Positions 55,760 through 62,939 of a stretch of DNA of 64,000 nucleotides are shown piece after piece. A model generated the notes under the pieces. That model saw only the letters and a list, made by a program, of their open reading frames with translations. It searched no databases and was not told where the DNA came from. Each line of letters begins with the position of its first letter. Positions within the stretch are counted from its first letter, which is position 1. Made by a program: the position numbers and the translations under genes. Location of the stretch: positions 1-64,000 of the forward strand of contig CAINUN010000067.1 of the NCBI GenBank assembly GCA_903853805.1, in the 5' to 3' direction. Source of the DNA: an uncultured Bacteroidota bacterium (GTDB lineage: Bacteria > Bacteroidota > Bacteroidia > Chitinophagales > Chitinophagaceae).

Positions 55760-56203
55760 TCATCTTTTTGCTGCAAAGAAATCTTTCATCAATTGGGCAC
55801 AATCATCAGCCATTACGCCCGATGTAATGCTTGATTTTGGATGAAAAGGATTGGTGTTTTCTGTATATTTTCGATACCCGTTTTTCTCGTCCGATGCACC
55901 ATAAACAATTCGCCCAATCTTGCTCCAATACATACCACCGCAACACATCAGGCAGGGTTCTAGCGTCACATAGAGCGTGGCTTCATTTAGGTATTTACTG
56001 CCCAATTCATTAAAGGCTGAAGTCATGGCAATCATCTCGGCATGAGCAGTACTATCGTTCAATCGTTCCACTTGGTTGTGCCCGCGAGCAATAATTTTTT
56101 CTCCCCAAACCACCACAGCACCCACTGGCACTTCTCCTGCTTCAAAAGCAAGCTTAGCTTCTCGCAGCGCAGCTTTCATAAAATATTCATCGTCAAAAAT
56201 CAT
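55760..56203 (-). CDS. tadA: tRNA-specific adenosine deaminase (TadA-like)
   Basis: This 147-residue zinc deaminase has H54-A-E56 and P-C84-LM-C87, the HAE...PCxxC site, in the correct spacing. It most likely deaminates A34 of tRNA-Arg(ACG) to inosine; the matching tRNA gene is at 16719-16792. Guanine deaminase relatives share the fold, but the GAVVVWGEKIIARGHN and SKIGRIVYGASDEKNG text fits TadA. It is 2 bp downstream of dtd on the same strand. Confidence 0.9.
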   Translation of the reverse strand: MIFDDEYFMKAALREAKLAFEAGEVPVGAVVVWGEKIIARGHNQVERLNDSTAHAEMIAMTSAFNELGSKYLNEATLYVTLEPCLMCCGGMYWSKIGRIVYGASDEKNGYRKYTENTNPFHPKSSITSGVMADDCAQLMKDFFAAKR

Positions 56204-56205
56204 GG

Positions 56206-56658
56206 CTATTCTTTGTTTTTTGTATCCATTATTATCGTCACCGGACCATCATTTACCAGGTTTACTTTCATATCTGCTCCAAACCTTCCTGTAGCTACTT
56301 TTCGATTCATGAGGGTAGAAAGTTGCTTGTTGAAATATTCATACAAAGGAATTGCTTGTTCAGGTCTTGCCGATTTTATAAACGAAGGTCGGTTTCCTTT
56401 TTTATAAGAAGCATGCAACGTAAACTGACTCACCACCAATACTTCGCCACTCACCTCATTCAAATCTTTATTCATCAATCCATTTTCATCACTAAACACC
56501 CGTAGCTGTGCAATTTTCCGGCACAACCATTCGGCATCCTCTTCCTTGTCTTCGATTTCAATACCCAATAAAATCAAAAACCCTTTTTCTATTGCAGCAA
56601 CAACTTCTTTTTCAATCATCACAATTGCCGATGATACTCTTTGAATGATTATACGCAT
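56206..56658 (-). CDS. dtd: D-aminoacyl-tRNA deacylase Dtd
   Basis: This 150-residue proofreading enzyme frees tRNAs charged with D-amino acids. Family motifs are SQFTLHASYKKGNRPSF (about 77-93) and the near-C-terminal LVNDGPVTI (about 133-141), the latter including the Gly-cisPro-type loop residues G-P. It shares a transcript with tadA, so both products act on tRNA quality. Confidence 0.95.
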   Translation of the reverse strand: MRIIIQRVSSAIVMIEKEVVAAIEKGFLILLGIEIEDKEEDAEWLCRKIAQLRVFSDENGLMNKDLNEVSGEVLVVSQFTLHASYKKGNRPSFIKSARPEQAIPLYEYFNKQLSTLMNRKVATGRFGADMKVNLVNDGPVTIIMDTKNKE

Positions 56659-56967
56659 TTTTCAATAATTGGTGTAAAAATCGGGGATAGGAAATAAAAC
56701 ACAAATAAAATTCCCTGCCCCTCATAGCTTCTCTAAACTGATGAGCTTAGTTTACAATTTAGCTAGGATGCAATTAAAGTTTTAAGAAGTTCATCACTTT
56801 CTAAAGAAAATTGAGTTGAATACAATCTAAAGACAAAAGCAAACTTCCTCAAGGGATCAAAATGCTCATTAACACAAACCCTATATTAGACAAAGACCTT
56901 CTTCGCTTCAGTCATGTGATTAATGGCGTGAAGTAATAAGCTAAAAAAGCAATCTCTTCTTACATTC
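56659..56967. other. Gene-poor spacer, no clear element
   Basis: This 309-base AT-rich stretch lies upstream of dtd and downstream of the unknown exported gene. I see no hairpin with a T-tract, no promoter match and no convincing gene. A 24-codon ATG frame at 56871-56945 is considered and rejected below. Confidence 0.5.
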
Positions 56968-57711
56968 TCAATATCCGCAATTGCATTTTTGCAAACTTTT
57001 CACTTCATTAAACACAGGAAGTTTAGCATCATTCTTTAAAAAAGAATTGGCAATTTTTGTTACATAAATCATTCCTTGCCTAACACCTATCCTACCTACA
57101 GAAGCCGCAGTAGCATTAGTTTCTTCTTCAAAACTCACAAAATACTTTCCATCCTGATAATAGACATAACTATAGCGCTTATCGTCATTTAGCTCTGCAC
57201 TAAGTACTATTTTTTTGTGTTTAAGATCATAAACAGTAATTCCAGAAACATCGGAATCGAAAATCGAAAACAAATAATTTCCATCGTTTGAAATGGAGAA
57301 CGAACCACCTTTAAGTGTGGTCAATTTTCCGTCAATATCAATCAATAATGTTTGTCCTTCATAGTCGCCAAATTTTGAAAGAATAAAATAATTTTTACAA
57401 GGCTGTTTTCTTGGGATATAAACGCCTGAACATCCACCAACAGGCTCGATGTTATATGACTTTTGTTTTAAGCGCTTTCCGTTTTTTATAATAGTAAGCC
57501 ATGTTCGACAAGAAAATTTTGCAGAGGCTTCATTTTGTGGATGCACCATCGTCACTACAATTTTTAAGACACCGAAACTTGAGGTATCGCTCTTAATTTG
57601 GAATGCTGATGTTGGATAATTTTTCTTGTTGAAATCATTTTGTTGCGCTTTGCCTTGCAAATAAAAAACTATAGTGCACAACAATATAAAAAGCAAGCTA
57701 TTCTGATTCAT
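56968..57711 (-). CDS. Exported protein of unknown function
   Basis: This 247-residue exported protein (signal peptide about 1-24, QGKAQQ) has a beta-rich mature part. It contains KFSCRTWLTIIKNGKRL, GGCSGVYIPRKQPCKNYFILSKFGDYEGQ, IDGKLTTLKGGSFSISNDGNYLFSIFDSD and DKRYSYVYYQDGKYFVSFEEET. The repeated strands resemble an incomplete propeller. Paired Cys (CSGVYIPRKQPC, CNCGY at the end) may form disulfides. I recognise no family. The start is ATG 57711. Confidence 0.65.
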   Translation of the reverse strand: MNQNSLLFILLCTIVFYLQGKAQQNDFNKKNYPTSAFQIKSDTSSFGVLKIVVTMVHPQNEASAKFSCRTWLTIIKNGKRLKQKSYNIEPVGGCSGVYIPRKQPCKNYFILSKFGDYEGQTLLIDIDGKLTTLKGGSFSISNDGNYLFSIFDSDVSGITVYDLKHKKIVLSAELNDDKRYSYVYYQDGKYFVSFEEETNATAASVGRIGVRQGMIYVTKIANSFLKNDAKLPVFNEVKSLQKCNCGY

Positions 57712-57834
57712 TAATTGATGTTGAATAGTAAAAATAAATCGCGAACACAATAATTCAAAAAGCAACAGACTCCTTAAAGAGAAAACAAAATTATTAGTTG
57801 AAAGAGAAATAGTTTTTCACCAAAGCAAATGTTC

Positions 57835-57842
57835 TACTTTTG
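57835..57842 (+). promoter_or_regulatory. -7 box of ABC ATPase promoter, 5 nt from ATG
   Basis: TACTTTTG matches TAnnTTTG and ends five bases before the ATG at 57848. The -33 region has only GTTT. Confidence 0.5.
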
Positions 57843-57847
57843 TCCCC

Positions 57848-58609
57848 ATGTTGAATGCTATTATTTCTGTAAAAAACTTAGTGAAAAAATACGGTGATTT
57901 CACTGCTGTAAATGGAATCAGTTTTGAAGTTTCAGAAGGGGAAATCTTTGGTTTGCTTGGACCTAATGGCGCAGGCAAAACGACTACACTCGAAATCATT
58001 GAAACACTTCGCGATAAAACATCTGGAGAAGTAATTGTGGATGGCATGAACCTCGACAATTCACCACAAGAAATCAAGAAAATAATTGGTGTTCAATTAC
58101 AAGCTGCCGGCTATTATCCCAATCTCAATCTAAAACAAATCATCAATCTGTTTGCAGGCTTGTACAACAGAGATGTGGATGCCATGGAATTGCTTGATAG
58201 CGTAAACCTTCGTGACAAGGCAAAAAATAAATTCAAAGAACTTTCTGGCGGACAAAAACAACGCTTTTCAATAGCTACAACGCTTATCAATAAACCCAAA
58301 ATAATCTTCCTTGATGAACCTACAACAGGGCTCGACCCTCAAGCTCGCCGTAATCTTTGGGAGTTGATTAAAGAGCTACGTCAAAAAGGAGCAACCGTGG
58401 TTATCACAACACATTATCTTGACGAAGCAGAGGTTCTTTGCGATCGTGTTGCTATAGTGGACGCAGGAACCATCATTGCACTCGATTCGCCCGATGGATT
58501 GATTGATCATTTATTGGCTACTGGTTTCACCAAACCCAAAGAAGTGAAAGGCGCCAACCTTGAAGATGTGTTTTTGAATTTAACAGGAAAGGAACTCCGC
58601 GAGGCTTAA
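57848..58609 (+). CDS. ABC transporter ATP-binding protein without a permease neighbour
   Basis: This 253-residue ATPase has Walker A GPNGAGKTTTLE (about 38-49), a Q-loop near QLQAAGYYP, signature LSGGQKQRFSIA (about 134-145), Walker B IIFLDEPTTGLD and a switch His in VVITTHYLDEAE. The sequence type is that of ABC-2 exporters (DrrA/CcmA-like). The expected permease gene is absent: the next gene is convergent and overlaps by 4 bp. The export substrate is unknown. Confidence 0.9.
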   Translation: MLNAIISVKNLVKKYGDFTAVNGISFEVSEGEIFGLLGPNGAGKTTTLEIIETLRDKTSGEVIVDGMNLDNSPQEIKKIIGVQLQAAGYYPNLNLKQIINLFAGLYNRDVDAMELLDSVNLRDKAKNKFKELSGGQKQRFSIATTLINKPKIIFLDEPTTGLDPQARRNLWELIKELRQKGATVVITTHYLDEAEVLCDRVAIVDAGTIIALDSPDGLIDHLLATGFTKPKEVKGANLEDVFLNLTGKELREA

Positions 58610-59487
58610 CGGTCCATAATTCTTATTTCTACTCTGCGGTTTACTGCTGCTTCTTCAGCGGTTTGCTCGTCTTCTATAATGGGTTTACTTCTGCCAAAAC
58701 CCACATAAGTAAGCCTGTCGGCAGAAATGCCACGTGTAACTAAATACTCAAAAATAAAACGTGCACGATTCACAGAAAGATCTAGTTGATGACTATCTAA
58801 ATCCATAGCATCTGCCACGTTGGTTACACAACAAACATGCCCTTCGATTTGAATAATGAGATTAGTGTTTTCTTTAAGAGACTCTAAAAGTTTGTTGAGT
58901 TCTTCAAGAGAATTTTGTTTAGGAAAATGTCTTCCCATGGGGAAGTAAATATTCTTTAGAATAAAAGTTTTCCCTTTAGGAATGTCGTCAATATCAAAGT
59001 TAGGATCGTCGCTCGAAGGTGGAATGGCGTTTTTGTTTTTGGGATGCATCACTACTACTGTGTCAGATATTTTGCGAGGTGGCAATGGTTTATTGAGCAA
59101 CACAATATCTACCCTTCTATCTGTTGGCACTCCTTTTTCTTTACGAATTGTATCTGATCTTTTTACTTCGCCTTTCCCTATGAGTAAAGTGATGTATGTT
59201 GGCTTCAATCCAGCTGCAACCAACTTATTCTTTACGTTTTCTGCACGATTGTGGCTTAACTCAAGGTTGTATTCGTCTGTGGCTAAATAATCGGCATAGC
59301 CAATGATTGCTGTTTGTTTTTGAAGGTTGATTTTTTTGACGAGGATAAGGCTGTCAATTTTCTTAATTGCTTTAACGTTCAATTCTTGCACATCAAGGTC
59401 AAAGTAAACTGAAAATGTATCGTTTTTCTGCTGCGCAAAAAGGTTATTGCACAGAAACAAAAACGGTATGAATTGCCAGCACTTCAT
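58606..59487 (-). CDS. OmpA-family protein with two OmpA-like domains
   Basis: This 293-residue exported protein (signal peptide about 1-18, NLFAQQ) has two successive OmpA-like peptidoglycan-binding domains. The first (about 24-130) is YFDLDVQELNVKAIKKIDSL, then SHNRAENVKNKLVAAG and PTDRRVDIVLL. The second (about 175-293) is NIYFPMGRHFPKQNSLEELNK, then LSVNRARFIFEYLVTRG and NRRVEIRIMD. It has no beta-barrel, so it may bridge the envelope and cell wall. Its 3' end overlaps the convergent ABC gene by 4 bp. Confidence 0.88.
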   Translation of the reverse strand: MKCWQFIPFLFLCNNLFAQQKNDTFSVYFDLDVQELNVKAIKKIDSLILVKKINLQKQTAIIGYADYLATDEYNLELSHNRAENVKNKLVAAGLKPTYITLLIGKGEVKRSDTIRKEKGVPTDRRVDIVLLNKPLPPRKISDTVVVMHPKNKNAIPPSSDDPNFDIDDIPKGKTFILKNIYFPMGRHFPKQNSLEELNKLLESLKENTNLIIQIEGHVCCVTNVADAMDLDSHQLDLSVNRARFIFEYLVTRGISADRLTYVGFGRSKPIIEDEQTAEEAAVNRRVEIRIMDR

Positions 59488-59541
59488 CTAAAAAAATCTG
59501 ACATTGAAAGTAGGGAAAAAGAAATTATTTTTTCAAAAAAG

Positions 59542-59568
59542 AAAACTGCCGGTAGAACCGGCAGTTTT
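59542..59568. terminator. Hairpin terminator after the outer-membrane barrel gene
   Basis: A perfect 12-bp stem (59542-59553 with 59557-59568) has a 3-base loop, A-tract on the left and T-tract on the right. It serves minus-strand transcripts from 60385 and can act in both directions. Confidence 0.82.
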
Positions 59569-59596
59569 AAAAATATTGTGACAAGAACAAGAACGA

Positions 59597-60385
59597 TTAT
59601 TCATCGCTGTCGGCGCCATCTTTACTTCTGTAAGTAGGCTCGCTATTTGATTTTGATTTTTTAGTCCAACCAAGCATATATCCCAAACGGAAAGTTGGAG
59701 CAATGTAAGGAACTGCGTTGAATGACTCAGAAGTTTTGTCATTGTTTCCTTGTGCATAAGATACAACACCGTATCTCATGTAGTTAACACCCCAACCGAG
59801 CTCCATTCCTACATAAACCTTAGGAAGAATATAGTAGTCAGCACCTGTAAAAGCTCTCATGCCGAAACCCCAACAGTTTTGAGATGCATCGTTACTACCT
59901 GCAGTAGAAGTAACACGACCATAACCAATTGTAACGTCACCACCTACATAAGTATTCAAACGTTCAGCAGGAGAAAACATTTTCTCGCAACCATATCCCA
60001 TAGCAATACCAAAATTGGTGTTTTTTATATCACTACTTGATAAAGTTGTTTTATTTGACGTGTAGGATAAATTCAAAGTTACGCGATGAACCAAATTGTT
60101 TTGTCCGAAGAATCTTAACTTAATCATAGGGTAATTGCTTCCACCAGAAGGAACAGCAAACTGAGCATCGTAACCGTTGTTCATGTTGGCAAGATATCCA
60201 TCTGCAAAATTGAACAATGTGCCACCATTTACATTGAAATATCCTTGTGTTTCAACGAGGATGTCACCACGTCCTGGTAGAGAGAAAGTTCCCTTGTCAT
60301 TTTTGATTTGAGCATTAGTTGTGAATGCTGAGGCAGTCATTATAGTAGCTGCGAGTAATAGTCCTGGTAAAATGTGCTTTTTCAT
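59597..60385 (-). CDS. Outer-membrane beta-barrel protein
   Basis: This 262-residue exported protein has a signal peptide (about 1-25, TNAQIK). It is probably a small barrel with alternating strands ending in aromatics: FSLPGRGDILVETQGYFN, MIKLRFFGQNNLVHRVTLNLSYT, YYILPKVYVGMELGWGVNYMRYG and PTFRLGYMLGW. It has no plug or OmpA domain. A minus-strand TATATTTG box lies 21 bases upstream. The function is not known; a porin or structural role is likely. Confidence 0.8.
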   Translation of the reverse strand: MKKHILPGLLLAATIMTASAFTTNAQIKNDKGTFSLPGRGDILVETQGYFNVNGGTLFNFADGYLANMNNGYDAQFAVPSGGSNYPMIKLRFFGQNNLVHRVTLNLSYTSNKTTLSSSDIKNTNFGIAMGYGCEKMFSPAERLNTYVGGDVTIGYGRVTSTAGSNDASQNCWGFGMRAFTGADYYILPKVYVGMELGWGVNYMRYGVVSYAQGNNDKTSESFNAVPYIAPTFRLGYMLGWTKKSKSNSEPTYRSKDGADSDE

Positions 60386-60406
60386 TTGCTGAACAATAAT
60401 TTAAGA

Positions 60407-60414
60407 CAAATATA
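60407..60414 (-). promoter_or_regulatory. -7 box of the barrel gene promoter
   Basis: On the minus strand TATATTTG (60407-60414) lies 21 bases before the ATG at 60385. The -33 TTTG is not evident at standard spacing. Confidence 0.45.
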
Positions 60415-60486
60415 GTGTTTGCAATAAAAAAACCTAACTCTTTGTAAAGTTTTTTTCTAAAAGGGCTGTTTTCATTTAATAAGGAG

Positions 60487-60513
60487 GCTTGCAGAAACAC
60501 TATTTCTGCAAGC
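60487..60513 (-). terminator. 11-bp hairpin with the methyltransferase stop codon in its loop
   Basis: Arms 60487-60497 and 60503-60513 are perfect complements with a 5-base loop. The loop contains the TAG stop (60500-60502) of the minus-strand methyltransferase gene. No T-tract follows, so a terminator or mRNA 3'-end role is inferred. Confidence 0.5.
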
Positions 60514-61411
60514 AAATCATCATTCTAAATGCTCTTTTCCCTGTCATGAAAATAACAAGTTTATCAAAGTGTTTCCATAAGGGGATAGGGAGAAATCGAA
60601 GCAAATACTGCACCCATGTTTTCACTAATAATTTACTGTTTAAAAGTTGAATGTTTACCTTATATACTTTAGGTAAAAGTTGAAAAATATTTTTTTCAGT
60701 AAAAGAGTGTAAATGGGCATTGTGAGGTGTTTCACAGTTGCAATGAATACACAATGAAGTACGAATGAGCTCGTTGTATGGTGTAGTAATTATTATTTTA
60801 CCGCCTGGTTTTAATACCTCAAACAAACAAGCAATAAAACGTTTTGGATCTGGGACATGCTCAATAATTTCAGAAGCAACAATGCAATCAATACTATTGG
60901 CTTTTAAAGGAAGCTCAAAAACATCTGCAACCAAGCCAAAATGATTGAGTGAAGGGAATTTCTTAACAGCTTTTATTGGGTTGATATCAGAAATATCTGT
61001 TGAAATTACGCACTTTCCAGTTGGCAACAATGCAGCTGCAAGCCAAGCGCCACCACAACCAATATCCAAAACAATTAATGCATTTTGAGGAATTTCGGAT
61101 AATATATAACGTCTTAAAAAGTTAATTTCAGTTTGTTCAACAGGATGGTGATGATGCTCATTACCATAATCATAAACCTGCGCATCTGTTTGGTAATGAT
61201 CCTTATAATTGAATGCTTTTACTGCGAGATTATTAGAGGGAATAGTTGTTTGTTCTTCCTGAACATTGTTGATTACAAGTATAGGCACCCCCTCTTTTAT
61301 CTTAAATCTTGCGTTGCTTTTTTCATCAAAAAGTTGGGCAGAAATTTCATCAAAACGCAATGGCGTTTTATGAATTGGATGAACTAATAATTCTAAAAAT
61401 TCGGAAGACAT
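60500..61411 (-). CDS. Class I SAM-dependent methyltransferase with Trm112-like N-terminus
   Basis: This 303-residue protein has an N-terminal Trm112-like module (about 1-50, FLELLVHPIHKTPLRFDE, KIKEGVPILV). A SAM domain follows with LIVLDIGCGGAWLAAALLP (about 114-132), STDISDINPIKAVKKFP and IDCIVASEIIEHVPDPKRFIACL. The C-terminal part has an insert, NCETPHNAHLHSFTEKNI. It resembles lipid/glycan or quinone-type methyltransferases; the substrate is unknown. The last codons lie in a hairpin. Confidence 0.85.
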   Translation of the reverse strand: MSSEFLELLVHPIHKTPLRFDEISAQLFDEKSNARFKIKEGVPILVINNVQEEQTTIPSNNLAVKAFNYKDHYQTDAQVYDYGNEHHHHPVEQTEINFLRRYILSEIPQNALIVLDIGCGGAWLAAALLPTGKCVISTDISDINPIKAVKKFPSLNHFGLVADVFELPLKANSIDCIVASEIIEHVPDPKRFIACLFEVLKPGGKIIITTPYNELIRTSLCIHCNCETPHNAHLHSFTEKNIFQLLPKVYKVNIQLLNSKLLVKTWVQYLLRFLPIPLWKHFDKLVIFMTGKRAFRMMICLQK

Positions 61412-61462
61412 CGTGCGAAATTAATCCAAAGCAAATCAAGTAAGAAGAAATGGATATGGGCA

Positions 61463-61726
61463 TTAAAAAAACACATCAATTATACTATTCAATGGAATTA
61501 CTACCCCACCTTTCAATTGTAAGAAATCATCTCCTAAAGACCATATTGTTGTTTCAACAGTTTTAGGACCTTGGGTTGTTTCAAAAGTGATGGATGTTTT
61601 TCCTTTAAATTCATTTCCAAGCCTTAAAGCGTAAGTTAATTTATTTCGCCAAATTTCAGTGTTATCTACAAAGGCGGGAACAATTGTGAAGAATGGGATT
61701 TTCTCTTTAGCAATTAATGACTGCAT
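61463..61726 (-). CDS. Small conserved-looking protein of unknown function
   Basis: This 87-residue soluble protein has no signal peptide: FFTIVPAFVDNTEIWRNKLTYALRLGNEFKGK in pieces, then TTIWSLGDDFLQLKGGVVIPLNSIIDVFF. The C-terminal strands (FLQLKGGVVIPLNSI) look like an SH3- or Sm-like small barrel. Codon use is like its neighbours. It lies between the skp terminator and the methyltransferase. I do not recognise a named family. Confidence 0.6.
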   Translation of the reverse strand: MQSLIAKEKIPFFTIVPAFVDNTEIWRNKLTYALRLGNEFKGKTSITFETTQGPKTVETTIWSLGDDFLQLKGGVVIPLNSIIDVFF

Positions 61727-61785
61727 GAATGTGTTTTAGTATCTCTAAATTAAGAATTAATTGGATTATTTTATAGAGGCTAATT

Positions 61786-61815
61786 AAAAAGAGGCGCTTT
61801 TCAGCGCCTCTTTTT
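61786..61815. terminator. Terminator after the bamA-skp-skp run
   Basis: A perfect 13-bp stem (61786-61798 with 61803-61815, loop TTTC) is flanked by A5 and T5. It is two bases from the stop of the second skp gene, so it ends the minus-strand envelope-biogenesis operon. Confidence 0.88.
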
Positions 61816-61817
61816 AA

Positions 61818-62321
61818 TTATTTTATTCCCAGTTTCGATTTTACTAAAGGAAGGATATTGTCGCTTTCTTTGGAGTATAATAAACCGCCAGAACTAGCAT
61901 CAAAAATATAATCGTAGTTGTTGGTTTTTGCAACCTCTTTGATAGCTTTATCGGCTTTTTCAAGTATAGGGGCAAACAACTCTTGTTTCTTTCCTGCTAC
62001 TTTTTCTTGAGCACTTTGATCTGTACTTTGAATACGTTCTTGTAGCTGCTGAATTTCTTTATACTTCACTTCTTTTACAGCATCAGTCATCGTTTTTTCT
62101 TGTGATTGAAAGTCTTGAACTTTTTTCTGGTAGTCTTTACTCATAGCTTCAAGCTGGTCCTGATAGCTTTTAGCATAAGCTTTTAAGCTGGAATCGGCTT
62201 TTTTAGCTTCAGGCATCAACTCAAGTAATTCTGCAGAATTGATATAGCCAAGTTTCTGTTGAGCATGTACGTAACCTGCAGAAAGAAAACCGCAGGCAAT
62301 AAGGAGAATGATTTTTTTCAT
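61818..62321 (-). CDS. OmpH/Skp-family periplasmic chaperone, copy 2
   Basis: This 167-residue exported protein has a signal peptide (about 1-20, YVHAQQ), then LGYINSAELLELMPEAKKAD. A long coiled-coil tentacle (about 40-115, KDYQKKVQDFQSQEKTMTDA) and a C-terminal strand region (YDYIFDASSGGLLYSKESDN) follow. Skp trimers hold unfolded outer-membrane proteins for delivery to BamA, whose gene precedes it. It is a tandem paralogue of the neighbour at 62388-62900. Confidence 0.92.
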   Translation of the reverse strand: MKKIILLIACGFLSAGYVHAQQKLGYINSAELLELMPEAKKADSSLKAYAKSYQDQLEAMSKDYQKKVQDFQSQEKTMTDAVKEVKYKEIQQLQERIQSTDQSAQEKVAGKKQELFAPILEKADKAIKEVAKTNNYDYIFDASSGGLLYSKESDNILPLVKSKLGIK

Positions 62322-62387
62322 CGAATATTTTTAATGATTTTTTTGAAGGTGCAAATTAATAGCCAATAATCCTTTATTCCAATTATT

Positions 62388-62900
62388 CTATTTAGCGTTG
62401 ATGATTTTTAACACCTCATCACTTTTATCAAGTTTAGTGTCTGCATAAAATAAGGTAACACCACCAGCCTTATCTAATACTAAGTCATAGCCTTTTTGTT
62501 GTACCATTTTTTGAACAGCGTTATACACTTTGTCTTGAACTGGTTTTACAAGTTCTTGGCGTTTTTTAAACAAATCGCCTTCGTAACCAAAACGTTGTTT
62601 CTGTAATTCTTTTACTGCTTTCTCTTTAGCTACAATTTCATCTTCTCTCTTTTTGCGCATTTCATCAGAAAGCATAGCTCTTTCAGCTTGATAAGACTTG
62701 TACATTTTATCAACATCTTGCATTTTATCGTCAATTTCGGATTGCCAATTTTTCGACAATGCATCGAGTGTTGTTTGTGCATTTTTGTAATCAGGCACTT
62801 TTTCGAGAATGTATTTCGAATCAATAGTGCAATAACGTTGTGCTGAAGCGAAGATTGTGCTTGAAGCTATCAGCACAATGCTTAAAAAAAGCTTTTTCAT
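62388..62900 (-). CDS. OmpH/Skp-family periplasmic chaperone, copy 1
   Basis: This 170-residue exported protein has a signal peptide (about 1-20, FASAQR), YCTIDSKYILEKVPDYKNAQ, and a coiled-coil region (about 48-125, KMQDVDKMYKSYQAERAM, KEKAVKELQKQRFGYEG). The C-terminal strands are GYDLVLDKAGGVTLFYAD. It is the first of two skp genes behind bamA (39-bp gap). The two paralogues share layout but are well diverged. Confidence 0.92.
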   Translation of the reverse strand: MKKLFLSIVLIASSTIFASAQRYCTIDSKYILEKVPDYKNAQTTLDALSKNWQSEIDDKMQDVDKMYKSYQAERAMLSDEMRKKREDEIVAKEKAVKELQKQRFGYEGDLFKKRQELVKPVQDKVYNAVQKMVQQKGYDLVLDKAGGVTLFYADTKLDKSDEVLKIINAK

Positions 62901-62939
62901 AATTACGTTTTGTAAGTAAGTAAAATTAGGTGATTAATA

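Noticed and set aside
56871-56945. 24-codon ATG frame in the spacer upstream of dtd
   Set aside because: It has no promoter match, no family resemblance, and its length is expected by chance in a 309-base spacer. It is not called as a gene.
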